Assembly (NCBI GenBank): GCA_024336345.1
Contig: JANFOG010000009.1
Coordinates: forward strand, 434,001 to 498,000
Direction: 5' to 3'
Length of the DNA: 64,000 bases
Origin: Mariannaea sp. PMI_226
Lineage: Eukaryota > Ascomycota > Sordariomycetes > Hypocreales > Nectriaceae
The notes under the pieces are model-generated. The model did no database searches. It was given only the letters and a program-made list of their open reading frames with translations, and was not told the DNA's origin. The position numbers and the translations under genes were made by a program. Positions 46,978-57,884 of this stretch are shown piece after piece; position 1 is the stretch's first letter, and each line of letters begins with the position of its first letter.

Positions 46978-48643
46978 TCAAGTAAGCGGTGGACCTGCGG
47001 CGGCAAGGGTTGCGTAGAACAACTTCGTTTGTCCCGTGATAACCATACGTCCCTGACCTGCAAACTGGAAATTCGCTGCCGCAGTACCTGTGTAGATCTT
47101 GCCAATCAACTTTCCAGAAGGGTTCCAGACGTGTACGCCATCCGCACACCCGGCATACACGTTACCTTTGGAATCGCAGTGAACACCTGTTATCGGGATA
47201 CATCAGCGTTTTTGTAGAGAGTATAGCGAAGAGCTCGCCTTACCATCAGGAACTCCAGATGAAACGTAAGCGAATGTCTTGCGATTCTCCCACGTGCCGT
47301 CTTTCTTCACATCGAATCGGTACCTGTGTTGCCATTAGAGTCATTCCGCCAATAGCTCTGGCGCTTCAAACATACACAGATGCCGGGGAAGATAGATTAC
47401 GGCCATAGAAGCCTAGGTGGCTGCCAGTGTCGGTAACGTATGCATAACGGCCGTTAGGCGAAAAGCCGATTCCTTCTTTTGATTAGTAAATTTGATTTTA
47501 CAAGCTCGATCAGTAGGTCAAGACTTGCCGTTAGGGAGCGTGAAATCATCTGCAACGACGGCTATAGCGCCAGTGGCAAAATTGAAGCGGTAAACCTGGT
47601 TCCGTAGCCCTGGTGCCGGCCGAAAATCCTGGAGGAACCCATACAACGTATCTGTGAAGTACAGGTCGCCATTTTGAGGGTTGATGGCGAGGTCGTTGAG
47701 CGAGTTGAATTGTCGTCCAAAGTAGTTGTTCAAAAGGACTGCATTTTGGTTAGTCTATTAAATCAACTATGTCATCTCCCAACAACTTATCGGCTCATAC
47801 CTGTTGTATTATAAGGAGCCTCCGGATTCATCAAATACAGGGCCGAAGGTGTATCAGAGCCCTGGCCCTCCCCGGCAAAGATGAGTTGGCCATTATAGCT
47901 GGTAGCTCCTGAAATTTCTTAGCCACAGTCAAAACTCCCAAGGACAGTCACTGCCAACCTACCATTCGGATTGACAACGGGTGGATTCGACTCAACAACC
48001 GTAACAGTGACTTCACTGTTTTTTGCCATTGACCTCCTTGAGGTCTCAGCCTCGAGAAGAGAAATCTTCTGGATTATCGCCGACTTCTCCAAGCCCGTTC
48101 CTGCTGCTGGAGCACCGGCATTCTGGACAAAGAAGACTTCATCAGTTGGGGGGTACCTGTTACAACTTGTAAGCCACCATTGGCATTCGACAACAATGCC
48201 GACAAGGCCAATTATCGACTAAATCCTACCAGACGACAGCTTCGTGAAAAATAGGGTCTCTCTCAGAGGTAGCGATGACAGTCAACGATGGATCTGGCCC
48301 AATGATGCTGTAAAACTCCTCATCGTAGATGTGAAATGGTTTTTCGGTGAGCGACTGGTGAGTGACGCCAGGCCAAAGGAACACCTTATATTAAGTTAGC
48401 GAAATGAAATTGAACATAATATCTGTCAAGCAGATGCAGTTGCTGTACCGTAGAATCATTGGCCTGTGAGGGGGGTGGTACCACACCCAAGACACTGAAT
48501 GCTCTCTGGTCGATGATTTGGGCGTTGGTGGGGAGCTGCGTTGGTGTACCCCAAGTGAGGGGGTTCAGACCCAGCTGGATTAAAATCCCTGCCGCGATGG
48601 CGACAAGGATTGCTGGGGTTGTGAACCAGGCTAGGTTGTTCAT
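46978..48643 (-). CDS. SMP-30/gluconolactonase-type lactonohydrolase
   Basis: Eight exons, complement of 48449-48643, 48230-48384, 47963-48156, 47801-47908, 47529-47738, 47376-47472, 47244-47323 and 46978-47186, give 415 residues. All seven introns are 52-73 bp; the fifth is GC-AG (47473-47528). Residues 1-30 form a signal peptide or anchor (FTTPAILVAIAAGILIQLGL). The beta-propeller core has the SMP-30 landmarks: FNSLNDLAINPQNGDLYFTD near residue 225 (metal-binding Asn and catalytic-side Asp), LPNGIGFSPNGRYAYVTDTG near 290 and DGVHCDSKGNVYAG near 350. Related Fusarium lactonohydrolases open aldonate lactones or D-pantoyl lactone using calcium. It is probably secreted or lumenal. Substrate is not predictable here. 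Confidence 0.87.
47473..47528 (-). other. GC-AG intron in the lactonase gene
   Basis: Donor AACG|GCAAGT and acceptor AAGAAG|GAATC. The splice produces LPNGIGFSPNG, the conserved propeller motif. Confidence 0.65.
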
Positions 48644-50271
48644 CTGCCCTCCTTTATTTCGATGGAAATCTTAAGCGGACCGTTATAGATTGGGTATTGC
48701 TTCCCGTCCCGGGGTTATGGACTTCTTGGACTCCGAATGGAGCTGTGTCATACGAACTCTAGGCCCGAGCAACTGGCTACGAGCGATATTTTTGGAACCA
48801 TCGGCCACACGTGATGCTGAAGCGGGTCACCAGCTTATTCGTTCAGGTGTGGACAGAACAACAGGTATCAAGTCGTTTGGTTGATCTAAACAATGATCGA
48901 GACGAGAAGAAGTGAATACACGGTGACCAGTTGATATTTTCTTTTCGTAGAGCGAAGGATGCAACAGCAATTCACACGCTCAGTGCTTATACCCTTACCG
49001 AGACAAGGATGCAGGCCGCAGGCGTTGCTGGTGTTCGTATAGTCAATAACGGTACATGGGAAATGGTGATGTGTAGATCAGGATCATCTATACTACGAGA
49101 GAATCACACCGAGTTTGAATGACTGAAACTGGACAACTGCGAGATGACCTCATACAAACAACAAAACGAGCACCCAAAAAGCAGCCAAGAGCTTATCCCC
49201 GATTTCATGTGGAAGAAGCACGGTGTCGACAAATATCAAGGCGATAACAAAAACCCTCTTCAAAGTATTTAGTGACCTCATATACAGCAGGTCGCATCAG
49301 CCTGACATCCAATGGTAATGACAGGATTACATATTCTCCCTCTCCCTGGCTGGTACAGAACGTTCACCCCATTATATCGCAAGGGAAAATACACAAACTA
49401 TTACCACACCATACGCTTTGTAAAAAGGCCTTATGGAACAGTTCAGGGCTGGTTACCAGGATTCGCACACCCAATTCAATTTTGAAGTCGGGTGATATGC
49501 AAGCCACAGTACGTGGAATAGTGTGATTGGGGTTCTCACTTGAGAAAGATGAGCAATGAGTGAAGTGAACCATTTCACGCGGGACGAGCGGTGCACTACC
49601 TTATCCAGCATGCATCAATTGCGATTTTACTAGGGTCAAGAAATGTCGCAGAGGATAGTGGCAAGGGTCAGGTAAAAGGAAGCAGAAGCAGTCCTTTACA
49701 TGGACCAGTGGTTATCTCGCCAAATACTCCATAAGATTTAAGTCCGTGGTATCCACTCAATTCTCTCTAATTTTCATATGTTACTGAATCAACACCACAG
49801 AATCGACTTTCGGGACCTTGATACGTCACTCAATAATAGTCTAGAAGCTCAGTTGCCATAATAGTAACAAAGCTACAAGGGTTTGAACGGCTAAGATACA
49901 AGTAGTCCAATTCTTCGGCAGACGAGCTGGTGGCTACGTTTGTGCAATCAACATCAGTTCCGCCCAAATCCTTGCTGACTCTACCCAGTCATAGACGTCC
50001 ACATTGTCTTCATATCCACTTGGGTTGTAGTGCTAGTCGTAAAGACACAGTAGCTGACGTTGGTGCATGCATGTTGGTGGTTCACTGGAATGTAAAGCTA
50101 TTTCAGCGTTCCGCTCGGCTAAGCTGGGTAGGCTTTGTTACATCATGAATATTAATAATAAACATTGCATTAATAAATGGGGGGTCTTGACTGGGAAATC
50201 GAGTTGTTTTGTGTCACCGCATTCTCGCTGATTTGAGCATCTTACATATTGTAACTCACTCTGTGTTTGAT
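48644..50271. other. Intergenic region (1.6 kb), no gene seen
   Basis: Divergent region between lactonase and P450. Open frames are short and AT-biased. No motif could be assigned with confidence. Confidence 0.3.
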
Positions 50272-52101
50272 ATGGCGGTCCTATCAACTCTTTCCGTCAA
50301 CGCTTCCCGTCTTTCAGGGCAAGCGTTGGACTCCTGGGAAACCATTGTCAAGGTCGCATTACTTTCCTGGTGCCTTGCGTCCTTGGCGTCCTACTTGTGG
50401 CAGTGGTTCAAGCTCCGACAATTCAAGGGTCCAGCATCCTGTGGCCTCTCCAAAATATGGCAGCTCCGACAAAGCCGAGCTGGTACCATCCATGTCGGCC
50501 TGATGGACGTATGCGAAAAGTACGGCTCAATTGCGCGTATTGGTCCCAATGATCTGGTTACCAATGAGCCGGATCTCTGGAAGAGGATTTTCAGCGTTCG
50601 GAGCCAATACAGAAGATCCGAGTTTTTCGATGCATTCCGGTGGGACCCTTCTACTGATATCTCATTGACAATGAAGGATAATACCAAGCATGCAGAGGAA
50701 AAAGCGAAGTTGGTGCATGGGGTAAGAGATCGCTCAGCTCCCAGGTCCCTATCCTCACGGTGGCCCCGTCAGGTCCATGGTATTCAGAAGACAGAATTTA
50801 CTCACATTTCATTCTTAGTATTCAGGTAAAGATGTTGCGAGCTTCGAGGAAAAGATTGACGAAAACTTGCAAGCTTTCTGCCGCCTCATTGATGAAAAGT
50901 ACCTCTCCAGCGCTCAGGAGTCTAGACCTTTTGACATGGCGCGAAAGATTCAGTACTATACACTTGATGCGGCAATGGATATCGCCTTCGGGAAACCTCT
51001 AGGCTGTCTCGAACACGACTCAGATGTGTTCGATTACATTCATGCAGTCGATAGCGGCTTTCAAAAGATCGCCGTAGTGAGCACATATCCTGGACTTGTG
51101 AAAGTCTTGGGCAGCCCCTTGTTTAAGTGGATTCTCCCGAGCGACAAGGACGAGGCTGGGGTTGGGAGAATTATGAGGTCAGTTGGCTTCCCCAGATCTT
51201 GACTTAATTTCCATGCTAAATAACCTGCATGCAGAGAAGCCCGAAACGCCATCTCAGCACGCTTCACATCTGAGGGAGAAATCATCCCCACTGATGATAT
51301 ACTTGGATCGTGGCTAAAACACGATCTCTCCGGAGATCAAGCTCAGGCCGAAGCCACTGCACTTGTCGTTGGTGGCTCTGACAGTACGGCAGCATCTATC
51401 AGAACGATAATTCTATATGTTATTGCCAACTCCCGCGTCAATGCCGCTCTTATCAAGGAAATCTCCGAAGTCAGGCCTTCTTCACCTATCCAACTCGCTG
51501 AAACCAACAATATGCCGTACCTCCAAGCGACTATCAAGGAGAGCATGCGCATCTTCCCACCAATCGGAAGCCCGTTATTCCGCAAAGTGCCGAAGGAAGG
51601 CGAGGATTTTAATGGGCAGCACATCCCAGGTGGTACTAACTTGGGCATGGACTACTGGGGCCTGTACAGGAAGAACAAGGAGCTTTGGGGTGGCGATCCG
51701 GAGGTGTTCCGACCTGAAAGATGGCTGGACGCCGAACCAGAGAGGCTGAGAGAAATGGAGCACATGATTCAGTACATATTTGGATATGGCAGATGGCAAT
51801 GTTTGGGAAAGACAATTGCTATGATGGAGATTAACAAAGCGGCAATCGAGGTAAGTAGTATTGAACAATACCAGGCCACAAAAAAAAAAAAGAGAATAGC
51901 GTGGAGGAAAAACGCAATCGCATTGCCGCATACCTGACGACTTGAGCTTTCGCTGACGATTTTGGTTTACAGCTTATTCGAAGATATGAGTTTGAGATCG
52001 TGGATCCAACAAATCCTTGGAAAGCATGGACTGCAACATTTACTCATCACTCAGATATGTGGCTGAGAGCGATAAAGAGGGACAAGCCTATTGGGATGTG
52101 A
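50272..52101 (+). CDS. Cytochrome P450 (pisatin-demethylase-like)
   Basis: Four exons (50272-50721, 50819-51177, 51235-51850, 51973-52101) give 517 residues. An N-terminal helix (TIVKVALLSWCLASLASYLW) anchors it in the ER. Conserved elements: I-helix VVGGSDSTAAS near 340, K-helix ExxR in ATIKESMRIFPP near 383, PERW motif FRPERWLD near 430, and heme loop FGYGRWQCLGK with the iron ligand at Cys459. The short last exon (IVDPTNPWKAWTATF, then SDMWLRAIKR) is characteristic of the fungal pisatin demethylase-like group that oxidises plant phenolics or secondary metabolites. The last intron is long for this window (122 bp) and holds a 12-base A run. A hydrolase follows on the same strand 523 bp downstream. 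Confidence 0.92.
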
Positions 52102-52624
52102 AAAATTGACCTTATGCTCACATTTTAAGGGTTCAGGAGTATTTTCTTTTATCAGCAAGTCCATGTCGATACCGAGATAGATTGATATATTATTTTGTGG
52201 TATCGCCACCGATAAGCCAAGAGCTGATATCTAAAGTGTTGTCTCGCACTTCTACCTTTGATTTGTGTATCATTACTCGTTCTCTGACAGCTTAGTAGCA
52301 GCTAGGTCGCACAGCAACAATAGCAGCGCATGAACTGATTGACCTATCACCGCCTAATGAGATGCACCACAATAACTTACGCGTATACATCGCCATCAAG
52401 TGTGAAATCCGGCATGTTTTGTTGATAAATGTGTGTAGGGTAATGGGGTTCCGGACGCGTCAGCTGGATGATGCTGCATCTGGATTCTGGTAAAGTACCC
52501 GCACCATCTTATTAGGCACCGACGAGAAATCAGACCTCATAATCCTTCGTAATTCTATCTATCTCAACCTATTCTTGTCCTCGTAAATTTCCCTTTTTGA
52601 AAATATCTAACCGAATGATAGAAA
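52102..52624. other. Intergenic region upstream of the hydrolase
   Basis: 523 bp; P450 3' end and hydrolase promoter. Nothing distinct seen. Confidence 0.3.
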
Positions 52625-54262
52625 ATGAATGAGAAACTTGGCGTCATGATCGATCTTAAGAGTCACTCTGGCATGTCGTCTAGAGAGCAACGCAGTTGGT
52701 GGTCAAGACTTGGGTTTCCGTTCCTGGCGACTCTCTGTTTAGTTAATCTCTACATCTGGTATGCACCAACCTGGGTCGATACCAATGATATCGTCACTTA
52801 TCCGGGAGAGTCGTTGAATTGGCGACGTTGCGGAACCATTCTCGATCATCAACTCGAGTGCGGGGATATTCACGTACCCATCGACCAATATGATCCAGCC
52901 GGGTCATCAGACAAGACCTTTCAAATTCCACTCATTCGCCTGCGAGGGAAAAACGCGACCCAGAACTTGATCGTCAATCCCGGAGGGCCAGGAAACAGTG
53001 GCATAGGTTTTATGTATCGCATGGGCGCAAACCTCAACCGTATTGTTGGGGAGAATTTCCATATTCTGTTATTCGATCCACGAGGTGTGAACTCGTCGCG
53101 GCCACTATCCTCGTGTTACCCTGATGCTGCCATCCGCGAGAAGAAGTCTCTTGGACTTGACAACGATCCCGTGGATGATAGCGCAAAGCGGTTTGCCTGG
53201 ACCCGAAATTTTGTCAAGGCATGCCAAGAAAACATGGGAGAATATGGCAAATACATCAATACGCCTCAAACAGCGGCTGATATGAATAGCATTCTGGATG
53301 CCATCGGCCAGAAGCAAATGGTGTACTGGGGCTTCAGCTATGGCACTTTGCTTGGTCAAACATATGCATCACTTTTCCCTCACCGTTCTCATCGCATCAT
53401 CATTGATGGAGTGGTGGATCAGATACAGTGGTACGATGAGCTTGTCATGGGACACGACTTTGTGGATACACAAAACGTTGTCGATGGGTTCTTTGAAGAG
53501 TGCATCAAGTCGGCTGATAAGTGTGCTCTCTCAAGTTTCGCAAGTTCTAAAGAAGAGCTGCAGGAAAAAGTGGTTAGCTTCCTGGAAACGCTTAAAGAGG
53601 AGCCTCTACCAGTTTTCATCAATGCCACCACGTACGGAACCCTTGACTATGCCTCGATGTGGAATAATGCAGTATTCTCGCATATGTTCAAGCCAGCTAC
53701 GTGGTATGACCTTGCAAACCAGCTTGCAGAGTTGATGAGAGGCAACGCTGCGGGTGCGTTTCTCAAGTATGCCGCTGAGGTCATTCCCCTGCGAAGGGAC
53801 GATGCCACCATTGTTGTACGGCTCAACGATGGAGTTTCAGGTCCGGGATACTGGCCAAAAGAGAGAACCGAGCTGGTCGAAATCCTCATGCCTCTTTACA
53901 ATCAGTCGTCATTTTCTATTTCCGAAAATGAAGCGTATTATGCCAAACAGCAATGGGAAATTCCTCGCACGCATAGTTTCAAGCCTAGTTCCCTTGTGGT
54001 TACTGCCCATCCGTTGTTGATTTTGTCGACGACATACGATCCAATCTGTCCACTGAAGTCAGCAAAGAGGGCTGAGAAAATATTTGTTGGCTCGCAGCTA
54101 CTGGAAGTCAAGGGGTATGGTCACTGTTCTTTAGCCGTAACATCTGGATGCATTACAAGTCACGTACGCGAGTTTCTCCTCACGGGTAAGCTGCCGGGCA
54201 GAGGTACGACATGTGAGGTGGACGAGCCTTACTTCAAAGAGCCTGAGCCTGAGGTGATATGA
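52625..54262 (+). CDS. Membrane-anchored S33/TAP-like alpha/beta hydrolase
   Basis: Intronless, 545 residues. A signal anchor (LGFPFLATLCLVNLYIWY, residues ~29-46) follows a short basic cytosolic tail. The hydrolase core shows the oxyanion-loop motif NPGGPGNSG near 120, FDPRGVNSS near 150, nucleophile Ser238 in GFSYGT, acid Asp472 in TTYDPICP and His500 in GYGHCS. The last part is the TAP-like C-terminal domain of tripeptidyl/prolyl aminopeptidases of the S33 family. Such enzymes clip N-terminal peptides or hydrolyse esters and amides; in fungi they also occur beside metabolite genes. Two ATGs at residues 1 and 8 are possible starts. Codirectional with the P450 and separated from the next gene by the transposon. 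Confidence 0.9.
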   Translation: MNEKLGVMIDLKSHSGMSSREQRSWWSRLGFPFLATLCLVNLYIWYAPTWVDTNDIVTYPGESLNWRRCGTILDHQLECGDIHVPIDQYDPAGSSDKTFQIPLIRLRGKNATQNLIVNPGGPGNSGIGFMYRMGANLNRIVGENFHILLFDPRGVNSSRPLSSCYPDAAIREKKSLGLDNDPVDDSAKRFAWTRNFVKACQENMGEYGKYINTPQTAADMNSILDAIGQKQMVYWGFSYGTLLGQTYASLFPHRSHRIIIDGVVDQIQWYDELVMGHDFVDTQNVVDGFFEECIKSADKCALSSFASSKEELQEKVVSFLETLKEEPLPVFINATTYGTLDYASMWNNAVFSHMFKPATWYDLANQLAELMRGNAAGAFLKYAAEVIPLRRDDATIVVRLNDGVSGPGYWPKERTELVEILMPLYNQSSFSISENEAYYAKQQWEIPRTHSFKPSSLVVTAHPLLILSTTYDPICPLKSAKRAEKIFVGSQLLEVKGYGHCSLAVTSGCITSHVREFLLTGKLPGRGTTCEVDEPYFKEPEPEVI

Positions 54263-54688
54263 ACGATAAGTGTCCACTGTTCAAACTAAAAAGGAGAGAA
54301 TTCATGCTGCTCAATCTCGGTTTATTCTTCGATTTAATTGGTAACTTCAGCCTCGAAATAGCCAATTTTGGAAAGGTATCAGGCTGAAGGAGCCCAGAAT
54401 GGATACTGGCTAGCTTGGAGATGCCTTCGAACTATGGAGTCAAAGATGTTGATACGCTGCGCATTTCTGCTGATGAAACTAGCCGATGGTAAATCTTTGG
54501 GCTACAATAAGGTGATTAGTGCAGATTTTTAAATGAAATGAGACTGATCTATTTGTAAGCGACATAATTACAGAGAATCATGATGGCGTGAATGCAAGCA
54601 CCATTGACTCTGCTTAAACCTCACGGTCCGATAACCGCGCGCGAATTTCCGTATGCGGATAAAGCTGACGTGTATTAGTCAACGGTCT
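54263..54688. other. Intergenic flank left of the transposon
   Basis: Hydrolase 3' region and the left part of what was probably one continuous promoter before the MULE inserted. Nothing else seen. Confidence 0.35.
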
Positions 54689-54697
54689 CACCTGTTG
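54689..54697. repeat. Target-site duplication, left copy
   Basis: CACCTGTTG, identical to the right copy at 57740-57748. Confidence 0.9.
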
Positions 54698-54763
54698 GGC
54701 AACGCCTAGGTTCGCGGGGACCCGCGACTTTAGAATTTCGCGGGACCCCGCCTACAAAAGTTT
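54698..54763. repeat. Left terminal inverted repeat of the MULE
   Basis: 66 bp starting GGCAACGCCTAGG and ending CTACAAAAGTTT. Positions 54714-54751 form a hairpin: 14-base arms (GCGGGGACCCGCGA and TCGCGGGACCCCGC) pair with one mismatch around a 10-base loop. Confidence 0.92.
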
Positions 54764-54898
54764 TGTGCAGTATGAATAACGCTAGATGGACCCAAGTGGA
54801 GTTACCGACATTGTATCAGAGCATAATACGTGGCTGCAACCGTGTAGGAATAAATCAATCAATCAATCATCATCAGAGCATAATTCTCAGCCCCTAGT

Positions 54899-57625
54899 TT
54901 ATTCGACAACTATACAGTCCTCGACGTGTTCCTGTCCATCAAGCAAATACAGTGCCTTCTGCTCTGCCATATCCTTCTCTATGCTCCTCCAAACGTGCTT
55001 CACGCCTCTTCTTTTCTGTGCTGCAGGATCATCACGTATTTCTGCAGCTACCTTAGCCTCAACCCGATCATCTTCCTGCTTGCTCCAGTCTAGATACGCC
55101 ATCATTTCTTCCTTTGTCCAATCCCTTATACCCGATGGCGAAGCACAACGTCTTGACATTTGTTTATAATCTAAACACCAGGCATAACTTTGTTTGTCAT
55201 ATCGCAAAGGTAGCCCGTTTGCCTTACGATACATTTGATTAGTCTTGATGCACCCTTTGGGCTGTGCCGCATACCACGCCTCCCTTGCGGCAATATAGCG
55301 AGCATATATAGCTGCAGGCGAGTCGTATCTCGAGGTTTGCGATGTTGACTCCTCTAGCATTGAAGGCGATGGATGAGCTGTGTCCTCTGGACAAGGTCCC
55401 AACGACGGCGGTATAATTGCAACACCTGGCGAATATGATGGTTCTCCTGCCTCCGGCACCTGGTCCTCTTCCACATTCTCCGTGGAGTTAGACTCGCTGA
55501 CAGGTGGCAATTCTACCTCTAACGTGAGTTCATTGCTTCGTCTGCTTTCAGTGCTTTTCTCTGTTCCTGTCGGTAAGGATGGCACCGCTTTCGGTGCAAT
55601 ACCGTGTCGCAGTCCGGCTTCTCTTGGAGCCAATGCTAGACTCGATAGGACCTTACCCGGGTTGTTACCTGAAGTAATATCCATTTTATTCACCTCCGTT
55701 CCCAGTAGGTCGGCAGGAGCGGCTAGCCGCTGCAGGAGCTCGTCATGCCGTAGAGGGCAGTTGTTCCCAGCTCTTGTGTGCCCGATTTGGTGGCATCTGC
55801 TGCAAGTTGGAGGGGCCCTCGTCGGCTCCATCGTCTCAAACAAACTAGGCTCTCTTCTCGTGCTCTGCTGAGGGACGCGAGATGTGTGGTTCGCTAAATC
55901 TCCGCGTTGCAACGGCTCGAGTAAGTGCTGTGGCGAACCTTTTCGTCTCAAGTGCCAATGAGTATGGAAATGCTCCAGTGAAAGAACGCCATGGCTTTCT
56001 ATTAGTGATTTGATCGTATGGACACATGGAAGACCCCATGACTTTGTGAAAACCCCAGTGCAAATAAGCGGAGGCGGAGGTGATGTCTTATCGAGCAGCT
56101 TGCGTTGTTCCTCCACTTTTCTGAGAGCTTCGTGAGAAACCCAGCCACGAACAGCACCATACAGCGACCCTGAGAGCTCGATTGGTGTTCTGATCTGCTG
56201 TTTCGCTTGATTGGACGTGAGTTCCGATAGCTGATTGAGTACAGCATGCTTAATTGCCCTCCAGGCTTCGAATAGGTCTAGAGTTGACTTCCTCAGATGA
56301 GCCTTAAGAAGCGCATGGATACCCTCTACTCTCGATGTGGCGATATTCCCGAAATGAGAGTATTGATCAACCCACGCCTTCACCAGCCTCTCTTTGTACA
56401 GATCAAGCCATTGGGTTTGGATGTATGCAACTTGTCCGACGTGATTTGGGACGTACTTCCTCTCGAAGGCCGCGACGCGCTCTTTGAAGACATGCTCACT
56501 TGGTGAGCTTACTATTGAGTGCCAAAACTGAAAGAATTCAGTCCATTTGTCTGTTGTTGAAGAAAGTGAGATCGTATCATCGGTAGAAGAAGTCTTAAAG
56601 GCGGGCTGACATCGGTGAAGAACAGCCTTGTTTGCATGCCAAAGACAAAGGAGTGAATGAGCAGCAGGAAAGACAACTTCGACAGCATTCATGCACGCAA
56701 CGCAGCGGTCTGTTAGTATCACGGACGGCAGTCTAGCTTTGCAAGTCTCATAAAGGGACCCCAACCTGTCCAAAGCCCAACAGAAGTCTTCCTCTGTCTC
56801 ACCGCTAAGAAATGCAAACGCAATGCAGAATGAGCGTTGGCAGGCATCAACTCCAATCATGTCCAGCAAAGGCATCCTGTATTTGTTTGTTTTGTAGGTG
56901 CAATCTAGCAGCAGCACATCGGGATAACTCTGCAGATATTCTAGCGAGCCTGGGTGTGCAAATAATACAGCAGTGACCCGTCCACTTTCATCAAATCGCA
57001 TTCGATTCCAGAATCCTTCCTCGTCAAGATGATTAGCGAGCGCATGGATGCTGCTTTGACCAGCACACATCTCTCTTCTCACTGCGGCAATGCGATTGTA
57101 GACGTCTTTTTGTGTGGCCGTAGATGCAGAATGATGCCGCAAGTATGTCCTGATGTCCCTAGGCGCGATGCCAGCGTTGGCAAGATTCATAAGCAGAGTA
57201 GTGTCCTCATCATTGAATTTGCGATGGACTGGGTGAGCCGTTGAGCACTGACTTGGCTCATGATTATGCACCGAAAAACGCGGGTCTTGCCGATGTCGAA
57301 GAGTCCAGGTCTTTTTGTCGAGTGATTCCTTAGCCAAAACGGAGAAAGGACAGTTGGTTCCACGACTTGTCGTCTTGCGTTTTCGCTCTGCGGTCTCACT
57401 TGGCGGTCGGCAAGATCGATCGCACGCGTACGTGACAGTCCGTTTCCCGCTCCTCTCCTTTGTTGACTTTCCAGTTGTGAAGGCATACCCCCTCGTCACA
57501 GCCCATGCATTAATGGAGCTGAAAAGTGCATCGCGCGACGGGTAATCGGCCTCTGGAGGAAGACAGTCACTGGGAAATGATGCAGCAGACGCCAAACTAT
57601 GAAGTTGGCTCATGGCTCTACTCAT
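54899..57625 (-). CDS. MULE transposase
   Basis: Intronless, 908 residues from the ATG at 57625 (MSRAMSQLHSLASAA); an alternative ATG is at 57613. An N-terminal FAR1/WRKY-GCM1-type DNA-binding region (near 30-125: RDALFSSINAWAVTRGYAF, Cys and His ligands in ACDRSC, NCPF and HNHEP) precedes the MULE catalytic domain: LLLDCTYKTNKYRMPLL with Asp near 242, VILTDRCVACMNAVE with Asp near 301, CLWHANK near 325 and SRVEGIHALLK with Glu near 432, a plausible DDE triad. A SWIM-like CxCxnHxH segment (FTKSWGLPCVHTIKSLIE) and a CCHC-type knuckle (CSRCHQIGH, near 607) follow. The last 250 residues are Ser/Glu/Pro rich. The enzyme cuts and reinserts the element through its terminal repeats. No stop or frameshift was found. 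Confidence 0.93.
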   Translation of the reverse strand: MSRAMSQLHSLASAASFPSDCLPPEADYPSRDALFSSINAWAVTRGYAFTTGKSTKERSGKRTVTYACDRSCRPPSETAERKRKTTSRGTNCPFSVLAKESLDKKTWTLRHRQDPRFSVHNHEPSQCSTAHPVHRKFNDEDTTLLMNLANAGIAPRDIRTYLRHHSASTATQKDVYNRIAAVRREMCAGQSSIHALANHLDEEGFWNRMRFDESGRVTAVLFAHPGSLEYLQSYPDVLLLDCTYKTNKYRMPLLDMIGVDACQRSFCIAFAFLSGETEEDFCWALDRLGSLYETCKARLPSVILTDRCVACMNAVEVVFPAAHSLLCLWHANKAVLHRCQPAFKTSSTDDTISLSSTTDKWTEFFQFWHSIVSSPSEHVFKERVAAFERKYVPNHVGQVAYIQTQWLDLYKERLVKAWVDQYSHFGNIATSRVEGIHALLKAHLRKSTLDLFEAWRAIKHAVLNQLSELTSNQAKQQIRTPIELSGSLYGAVRGWVSHEALRKVEEQRKLLDKTSPPPPLICTGVFTKSWGLPCVHTIKSLIESHGVLSLEHFHTHWHLRRKGSPQHLLEPLQRGDLANHTSRVPQQSTRREPSLFETMEPTRAPPTCSRCHQIGHTRAGNNCPLRHDELLQRLAAPADLLGTEVNKMDITSGNNPGKVLSSLALAPREAGLRHGIAPKAVPSLPTGTEKSTESRRSNELTLEVELPPVSESNSTENVEEDQVPEAGEPSYSPGVAIIPPSLGPCPEDTAHPSPSMLEESTSQTSRYDSPAAIYARYIAAREAWYAAQPKGCIKTNQMYRKANGLPLRYDKQSYAWCLDYKQMSRRCASPSGIRDWTKEEMMAYLDWSKQEDDRVEAKVAAEIRDDPAAQKRRGVKHVWRSIEKDMAEQKALYLLDGQEHVEDCIVVE

Positions 57626-57673
57626 GAGTAGAATAGAGGAAGACGTTTGGGTGGCAGCCAGTAAGAACAATGC

Positions 57674-57739
57674 AAACTTTTGTAGGCGGGGTCCCGCGAA
57701 ATTCTAAAGTCGCGGGTCCCCGCGAACCTAGGTGTTGCC
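57674..57739. repeat. Right terminal inverted repeat of the MULE
   Basis: Reverse complement of the left repeat with a single difference near its outer end (seventh base). It holds the same internal hairpin at 57686-57723. Confidence 0.92.
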
Positions 57740-57748
57740 CACCTGTTG
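57740..57748. repeat. Target-site duplication, right copy
   Basis: CACCTGTTG, identical to the left copy at 54689-54697. Confidence 0.9.
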
Positions 57749-57884
57749 CCAGTCCAGTTGCCCAGCTGTCGGTGCAACAGATCGTCGACGTTGACAAAAC
57801 TGCTGTTCTCTTGAAATCTCGTCGTATCTGTTGATGCATCTGTTTCTACCAGACTGAATACCACTATTCCCGTCATTGGACACA

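Larger units (their letters stand above)
54698..57739 (-). mobile_element. Intact Mutator-like element (Hop-type MULE)
   Basis: The 3,042-bp element is bounded by 66-bp inverted repeats (54698-54763 and 57674-57739), starting GGCAAC and differing at only one base. Both flanks carry the identical 9-bp duplication CACCTGTTG (54689-54697 and 57740-57748), the target-site length expected of MULEs. One intact transposase gene fills the interior. Near-identical repeats, a perfect duplication and an open gene indicate a recent insertion. The domain make-up is like Fusarium Hop, although Hop is somewhat longer as I recall it. Confidence 0.95.
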
